Origin: Alkalinema pantanalense
Lineage (GTDB): Bacteria > Cyanobacteriota > Cyanobacteriia > Leptolyngbyales > Leptolyngbyaceae
DNA: 64,000 nucleotides
Reading direction: 5' to 3'
Assembly (NCBI RefSeq): GCF_050753345.1
Contig: NZ_JBLZFX010000004.1
Location: forward strand, 79,559-143,558
The notes beneath the pieces are model-generated. The model made no database searches. It was not told the origin of the DNA and saw only the letters and a program-made list of their open reading frames with translations. This document shows positions 60,286 through 64,000 of the stretch, piece after piece (within the stretch, counting starts at the first letter, position 1; each line of letters begins with the position of its first letter). The position numbers were made by a program, and so were the translations under genes.

Positions 60286-60323
60286 CCATTGCTTGCAATC
60301 TACGCATAAATTGCAAGCAATGG
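60286..60323. repeat. 14-bp perfect inverted repeat
   Basis: CCATTGCTTGCAAT (60286-60299) pairs without mismatch to ATTGCAAGCAATGG (60310-60323) around a 10-nt loop CTACGCATAA. No U-run follows, so it is not a standard terminator for the gene ending at 60193; it could be a binding site or part of a small repeat. Confidence 0.7.
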
Positions 60324-60684
60324 GTATAAGCGGCTCAATAGATAGTCAGATTATAGATAGTTCAACCATGGATGATTTTTCGGCTGATTTTTATCATCAA
60401 TAAGTCTGAAATTGACTGGGATGTAACAGTTTTTGGGGTCGTTTAGGGAATCTTGTAGGAAATCCAAATGTGAAAGGATGAATGACTTGCTATTCAAGTT
60501 ATTCCTGTCGTTTTAGCTTGACGATCGTGCAACTCTGGTCTCAGCCCTTGCCTTACGGGTGGTAATCGTAGTGGACTAAAACTCACGATATACCTCAAAC
60601 CCACAGCGCATTCTAGAGCTGGATTGCACTCTAAAACATCTACCTATATGGCCTCCTTAAAGAAAATAGCGCCAGGGTTGCAAC
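60324..60684. other. Spacer before the GAF histidine kinase gene
   Basis: About 360 bp with no visible gene. It has several AT-rich stretches and no clear promoter hexamers. Confidence 0.35.
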
Positions 60685-62748
60685 ATGGGTACAGCAGAGT
60701 TGCCCACTAAAACATCAGAAACATCAGAAATCTCAAGAAAACCCGATTCGCTAGTAGCGTCCTTTAAACTTATGCATTCTGCTTCTGCCCATTTCAGCGA
60801 AACTACTCTCGATTTCAATCCGGTACCCTCTCAATCAGAATTTACAGGACTCAATCCCCAAGCTGCAATGACAGCGCTCAGTCAGTGGGCTCTCTCTAGC
60901 TCAGCCCTGGAGACTTTTTTTGATCGAGTGACTCAGTTAGTGGCTGCGACTTTGAAGGTTCCCTACAGTGCAGTTTGGCGGGTTCTTTCAGACCAACAAT
61001 CCCTCCGGCGGATCGCATGCACCCTCGATACATCTGAAATCGATCGGACAGCAGACTCTGTGGAAATCCATCTGCCCGTACAATCGCCCTTGGCCCAAGA
61101 AAGCGGATTTATGGTTCAAACTTCTCAGGGCAATCAGGGGCAAGATCTCCCCATTCCACCCCCCTTAGGCAGCCAGAGTGGAATTGTTTTAGGGATTCAA
61201 GGTCGGCATCAATTACTAGGCGCTCTTGAGGTTTATACCCATGAGTCTCGCCAATTTTCAGTAGATGAAGTCCATTTTCTTCAAGCAGTTGCCAGCATTC
61301 TAGGTTCTGCGATCGAACGGCATGCTTCGGAAGCATTAATTGCAACCCAAAGTGAAGTCCTGGCCTTAATTGCGGATGGATCTGAACTGCCTACTGTTTT
61401 TAATCGATTATGTGAACTCTTGGAACAGGAGTTGCCCAGTGCCTATTGTTCCATTCTGGTGCTAGATCCCCAAGAGAATCGTTTACGAGCTGGGGCCGCA
61501 CCCACGTTACCGCCTGAGTTTGCCCAAGGTGTGGATGGGTTGATGGTTGGTTCCTGTGCAGGTTCCTGTGGAACTGCGGCCTATCGCGGAGAATCCGTCT
61601 TTGTGAATGACATTGCAACAGATCCGCTATGGGCTGACTTTCGTGATTTTGCCCTAGGTCATGGCATTCGCGCCTGTTGGTCATCGCCGTTCCTCTCGGC
61701 GGAAGGACAAGTTTTAGGAACTTTTGCCCTGTCCCATCGGGTCTCTTGCCAACCCACTTCCTACCACCAAGAAGTTCTGAAAACTGCTGCCAATCTTGCT
61801 AGCATTGCAGCTGAATCTTCCCGGCGAGCTATGGCCCTCAAAGCGGCTAATGCTGACTTAGAAAATCGTGTGGCGCTCCGTACTGCAGAATTGAGTTCAA
61901 CGCTACAACAGCTTCAACAAACCCAGGCTCAACTGATTCAAGCAGAGAAAATGTCTGGGTTGGGACAAATGGTGGCCGGGGTGGCCCATGAAATTAATAA
62001 TCCTGCCACCTTTGTTGCAGGCAATCTTCACCATGCCAAAGGCTATTTCGAAGATCTTCTCAATCTGCTCCAAGCCTATCAGTTGAGTGCACCACAACTT
62101 GGGGAAACCGTTACTGAACAACTGATGGAAACTGATCTGGAATTTTTGATGGAGGATTTGCCTAAAGTTTTTGCTGGGATGCAGTCAGGTTGCGATCGCA
62201 TCATCAATATTGTTCAAGGTCTGCGGAACTTTTCTCGTTTAGACGAAGCTGAGCTCAAATCCGTCGATCTTCATGAAGGCATTGAGAACACATTGATGAT
62301 CATCAACCATCGTTTGACGAATCCAGATGAGCCCTCTGCAATTCAGATCATTAAGGAATACGGAGATCTTCCATTGGTCACCTGCTATGCCAATCAACTG
62401 AATCAGGTGTTTATGAATCTATTGAACAACGCGATCGATGCCCTAAATACCCAAGGGCAAAATGCAGATTCTAGCTTCACTCCGTGGATTCGCATTACAA
62501 CGGCAATGGTAGGCACGGATCGTGTGCAAATCAAAATTGCAGACAATGGAATTGGCATTCCAGCAGAAATTCAGACTCGAATTTTTGATCCCTTTTACAC
62601 AACGAAACCCATTGGTCAGGGAACTGGGTTAGGGCTTGCGATTAGCTACCAAATTGTGACAGAGCAACATAAAGGTAGATTAGAAGCAGTAGCTTTGCCG
62701 GAACAGGGAACTGAGTTTATCGTAGACATTCCGGTGTGTCTGGATTAA
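60685..62748 (+). CDS. GAF-domain histidine kinase (HPK4-like, cytoplasmic)
   Basis: This 687-aa cytoplasmic kinase has a Ser/Thr-rich lead, a first GAF domain (about residues 62-215; no visible bilin-binding cysteine context), and a second GAF domain (about 228-385; LCELLEQELPSAYCSILVLDPQENRLRAGAAPTLP, GSCAGSCGTAAYRGESVFVNDIATDPLW). A coiled coil follows (about 390-420; LRTAELSSTLQQLQQTQAQLIQAEKMS). The H-box GLGQMVAGVAHEINNPATFVAGNL and a HATPase_c with N, G1 and G2 boxes (FMNLLNNAIDAL, IADNGIGIPAEIQTRIFDPFYTTKPIGQGTGLGLAISYQIV) complete it. No response regulator is adjacent. The ligand is unknown; the second GAF resembles the redox/light type. Confidence 0.92.
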   Translation: MGTAELPTKTSETSEISRKPDSLVASFKLMHSASAHFSETTLDFNPVPSQSEFTGLNPQAAMTALSQWALSSSALETFFDRVTQLVAATLKVPYSAVWRVLSDQQSLRRIACTLDTSEIDRTADSVEIHLPVQSPLAQESGFMVQTSQGNQGQDLPIPPPLGSQSGIVLGIQGRHQLLGALEVYTHESRQFSVDEVHFLQAVASILGSAIERHASEALIATQSEVLALIADGSELPTVFNRLCELLEQELPSAYCSILVLDPQENRLRAGAAPTLPPEFAQGVDGLMVGSCAGSCGTAAYRGESVFVNDIATDPLWADFRDFALGHGIRACWSSPFLSAEGQVLGTFALSHRVSCQPTSYHQEVLKTAANLASIAAESSRRAMALKAANADLENRVALRTAELSSTLQQLQQTQAQLIQAEKMSGLGQMVAGVAHEINNPATFVAGNLHHAKGYFEDLLNLLQAYQLSAPQLGETVTEQLMETDLEFLMEDLPKVFAGMQSGCDRIINIVQGLRNFSRLDEAELKSVDLHEGIENTLMIINHRLTNPDEPSAIQIIKEYGDLPLVTCYANQLNQVFMNLLNNAIDALNTQGQNADSSFTPWIRITTAMVGTDRVQIKIADNGIGIPAEIQTRIFDPFYTTKPIGQGTGLGLAISYQIVTEQHKGRLEAVALPEQGTEFIVDIPVCLD

Positions 62749-62798
62749 GGCAGTTAAAGACCCGTAGGAGCAACAGAAAAGTTCTAGGAGCCAAGAAG

Positions 62799-62822
62799 GG
62801 GGGTGCGGGAAACTGCGCCCCC
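62799..62822 (+). repeat. GC-rich hairpin after the histidine kinase gene
   Basis: GGGGGTGCG (62799-62807) pairs with TGCGCCCCC (62814-62822) with two wobbles around GGAAAC, a strong stem about 50 bp after the stop. No U-run follows, so termination is only likely, not certain. Confidence 0.5.
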
Positions 62823-63024
62823 ACAACTCCGTAAGATGGTGTTGAAAAAATCAATCAGCAAGTCTTGGTTCGGCTCAGTCCCAAAGAGGCGCTTGCAGCC
62901 AAAGTCGGTGGGTAGATTGGTGGAGCGATCGCGCAATATGGGGAAGCAATATGGGGAAGCATTGAGCTGGGTTTCCTTTGGGCATAGCGATTCCAGCCAA
63001 TGAACTTTGATGAACGTTTACCGA

Positions 63025-63909
63025 TTAACGTTCACCCACGAGCGTAAAGGCTGCCCAATGACTCGGAGCAGGATAGCGTTGTTTTGTGATGAGCATGGCT
63101 TGGCGTAGGGCTTGGGCTTTGTCGGGTTGTTGCTTCAGTTGGCGGTAAAATTCCTGCATTAACTCGCTAGCGGATTGGTCATTCACGGCCCACAGCGATA
63201 CAACTACGCTAGGCGCACCTGCTGCAATGAACGATCGGGATAATCCCACAACACCGTCCCCGGTAATCTCGCCCTGTCCCGTATCGCAGGCGCTTAGGAC
63301 GACTAAATCCGCATTGAGTTTCAAGTTAAAAATTTCTGCGGCACTCAAGAAGCCGTTATCCTGACCACTGGGTGCAAGGGCGATCGCGCCGGGAATGTCG
63401 CCTTGGACGGGATCGAGTAAACCGTGGGTCGCGAAATGCAGTAACCGAGCCGAGGGCATTTGTTGCAATACGGCTGCTTTGGTGGCTTGCGATCCGATCA
63501 GCGGTGGGGTGTTGAGTTGTTGGCCGATGGCGATCGCTTCTTGACGAGCGGCGGGTAAGGATGACAGTGGTTGACCGTTGTAGGTGGGCATTTTGGGGTC
63601 GCCGACGATGACGGCACCACTCGCTTTTGGACGCTTGGCGAGGGTTTGAGTCAGGGCGAGGGTTTGGATGGAGGGGGCGATCGAGATTGTATGTTTTTCA
63701 ATCAGAGGACGGCCTTGGGCATCGGGTAAGGCGGCAAAGGGCACGAGGAAGAGTTCACCCTGGGGTAGGAAAATGACTCGTTGGTTGGGGTCGCTGGGCA
63801 AATCTTGGGCGATCGGGGCGATGAGGTATTTGTAGAGTTGCGCGAGGGGATCGCTTTCAGCGGAGGGGATAGGTTGCTGGGAAATTGTAATGCCTGCTCG
63901 TCCGCGCAC
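63025..63909 (-). CDS. CHAT-domain protein, 5' side disrupted
   Basis: CHAT domains are caspase-like folds, commonly the C-terminal half of TPR-CHAT proteins. The 294 aa contain VIFLPQGELFLVPFAALPDAQG, the catalytic histidine in LLHFATHGLLD and the cysteine in VVLSACDTGQGEITGDGVVG, both intact. The end SHWAAFTLVGER is typical. The visible start GTG 63909 sits in the middle of the conserved linker: upstream codons still read NKSRSDLDVRGRAG, as in homologues, but a TGA at 63988-63990 blocks the frame. So either it is a short CHAT protein using a non-standard start between 63910 and 63987, or the TPR portion has been lost. Confidence 0.8.
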   Translation of the reverse strand: MRGRAGITISQQPIPSAESDPLAQLYKYLIAPIAQDLPSDPNQRVIFLPQGELFLVPFAALPDAQGRPLIEKHTISIAPSIQTLALTQTLAKRPKASGAVIVGDPKMPTYNGQPLSSLPAARQEAIAIGQQLNTPPLIGSQATKAAVLQQMPSARLLHFATHGLLDPVQGDIPGAIALAPSGQDNGFLSAAEIFNLKLNADLVVLSACDTGQGEITGDGVVGLSRSFIAAGAPSVVVSLWAVNDQSASELMQEFYRQLKQQPDKAQALRQAMLITKQRYPAPSHWAAFTLVGER

Positions 63910-64000
63910 ATCTAGATCGCTGCGGCTCTTGTTGACTAGACGTGTTGGGAAATAATGGATAATGTGAAGCAGTAGCCCAGAGCCTTCTCATGCTGAATCT

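Noticed and set aside
62803..63003. 66-residue frame after the GAF kinase
   Set aside because: It starts inside a GC-rich hairpin and shows no protein-like composition.

Overview
The window is chromosomal DNA from a phycobilisome-containing cyanobacterium. It carries apcD (allophycocyanin alpha-B), pcyA (phycocyanobilin synthesis), a bvdR-like biliverdin reductase, petN (cytochrome b6f), a PGR5 homologue, the response regulator rpaB, ycf46 and ycf35. The octamer GCGATCGC (HIP1), typical of many cyanobacteria, recurs throughout. The many conserved cyanobacterial hypotheticals, a CYP110-like P450, SLH proteins and TPR/CHAT-type proteins suggest a filamentous or large-genome lineage, but the sequence alone does not fix the genus. 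No phage, integrase, transposase gene or CRISPR array is visible.

Layout. 1-10 kb: apcD 5' end, radA, rpaB, a secreted GH5-CBM2 cellulase-like protein, an anchored coiled-coil protein, purB and two SH3b proteins. 10-20 kb: a ribbon-helix-helix/zinc-ribbon protein, ycf46, ycf35, a CysQ/IMPase, a Crp-family regulator, an M61 peptidase overlapping a convergent papain-like protein, a DUF1232 protein and a P450. 20-33 kb: tex, a beta-helix/SLH surface protein, small conserved proteins, pdhC (PDH E2), an overlapping pair of unknown genes, a Uma2 protein, pgr5 and a DUF2459 protein. 33-38 kb: the co-directional series accC, GT2, CNT transporter and a proline-rich secreted protein. 38-46 kb: YdcF-like, an HTH protein with a long acidic linker, bvdR, a two-component pair, initiator tRNA-Met, uppS and an MnmD-type methyltransferase. 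46-64 kb: a CAP protein, recQ, GT4, gloB, a lipoprotein, trmD, tatA, a Ser/Thr kinase divergent from pcyA, amt, petN, a GAF histidine kinase and a CHAT protein with a disrupted 5' side.

Regulation visible in the sequence. The best signal is an RpaB-type HLR1 direct repeat that overlaps the -10 of a canonical sigma-70 promoter upstream of pgr5; rpaB itself lies 29 kb away in the same window. An NtcA-type GTA-N8-TAC box lies about 205 bp upstream of the ammonium transporter start. Several intrinsic terminators are clear.

At the scale of the whole window, the spacers are unusually rich in two-copy tandem duplications of 10-20 bp, including one 18-bp unit in four perfect copies running into a stop codon. 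They also carry recurrent CCCATCTACC-like low-complexity tracts. No single obvious new system stands out. The strongest leads are the pgr5 promoter, the spacer-duplication pattern, the palindrome-rich leader of the RHH/ycf46 cluster, and an IS200/IS605-like terminal hairpin without a transposase.
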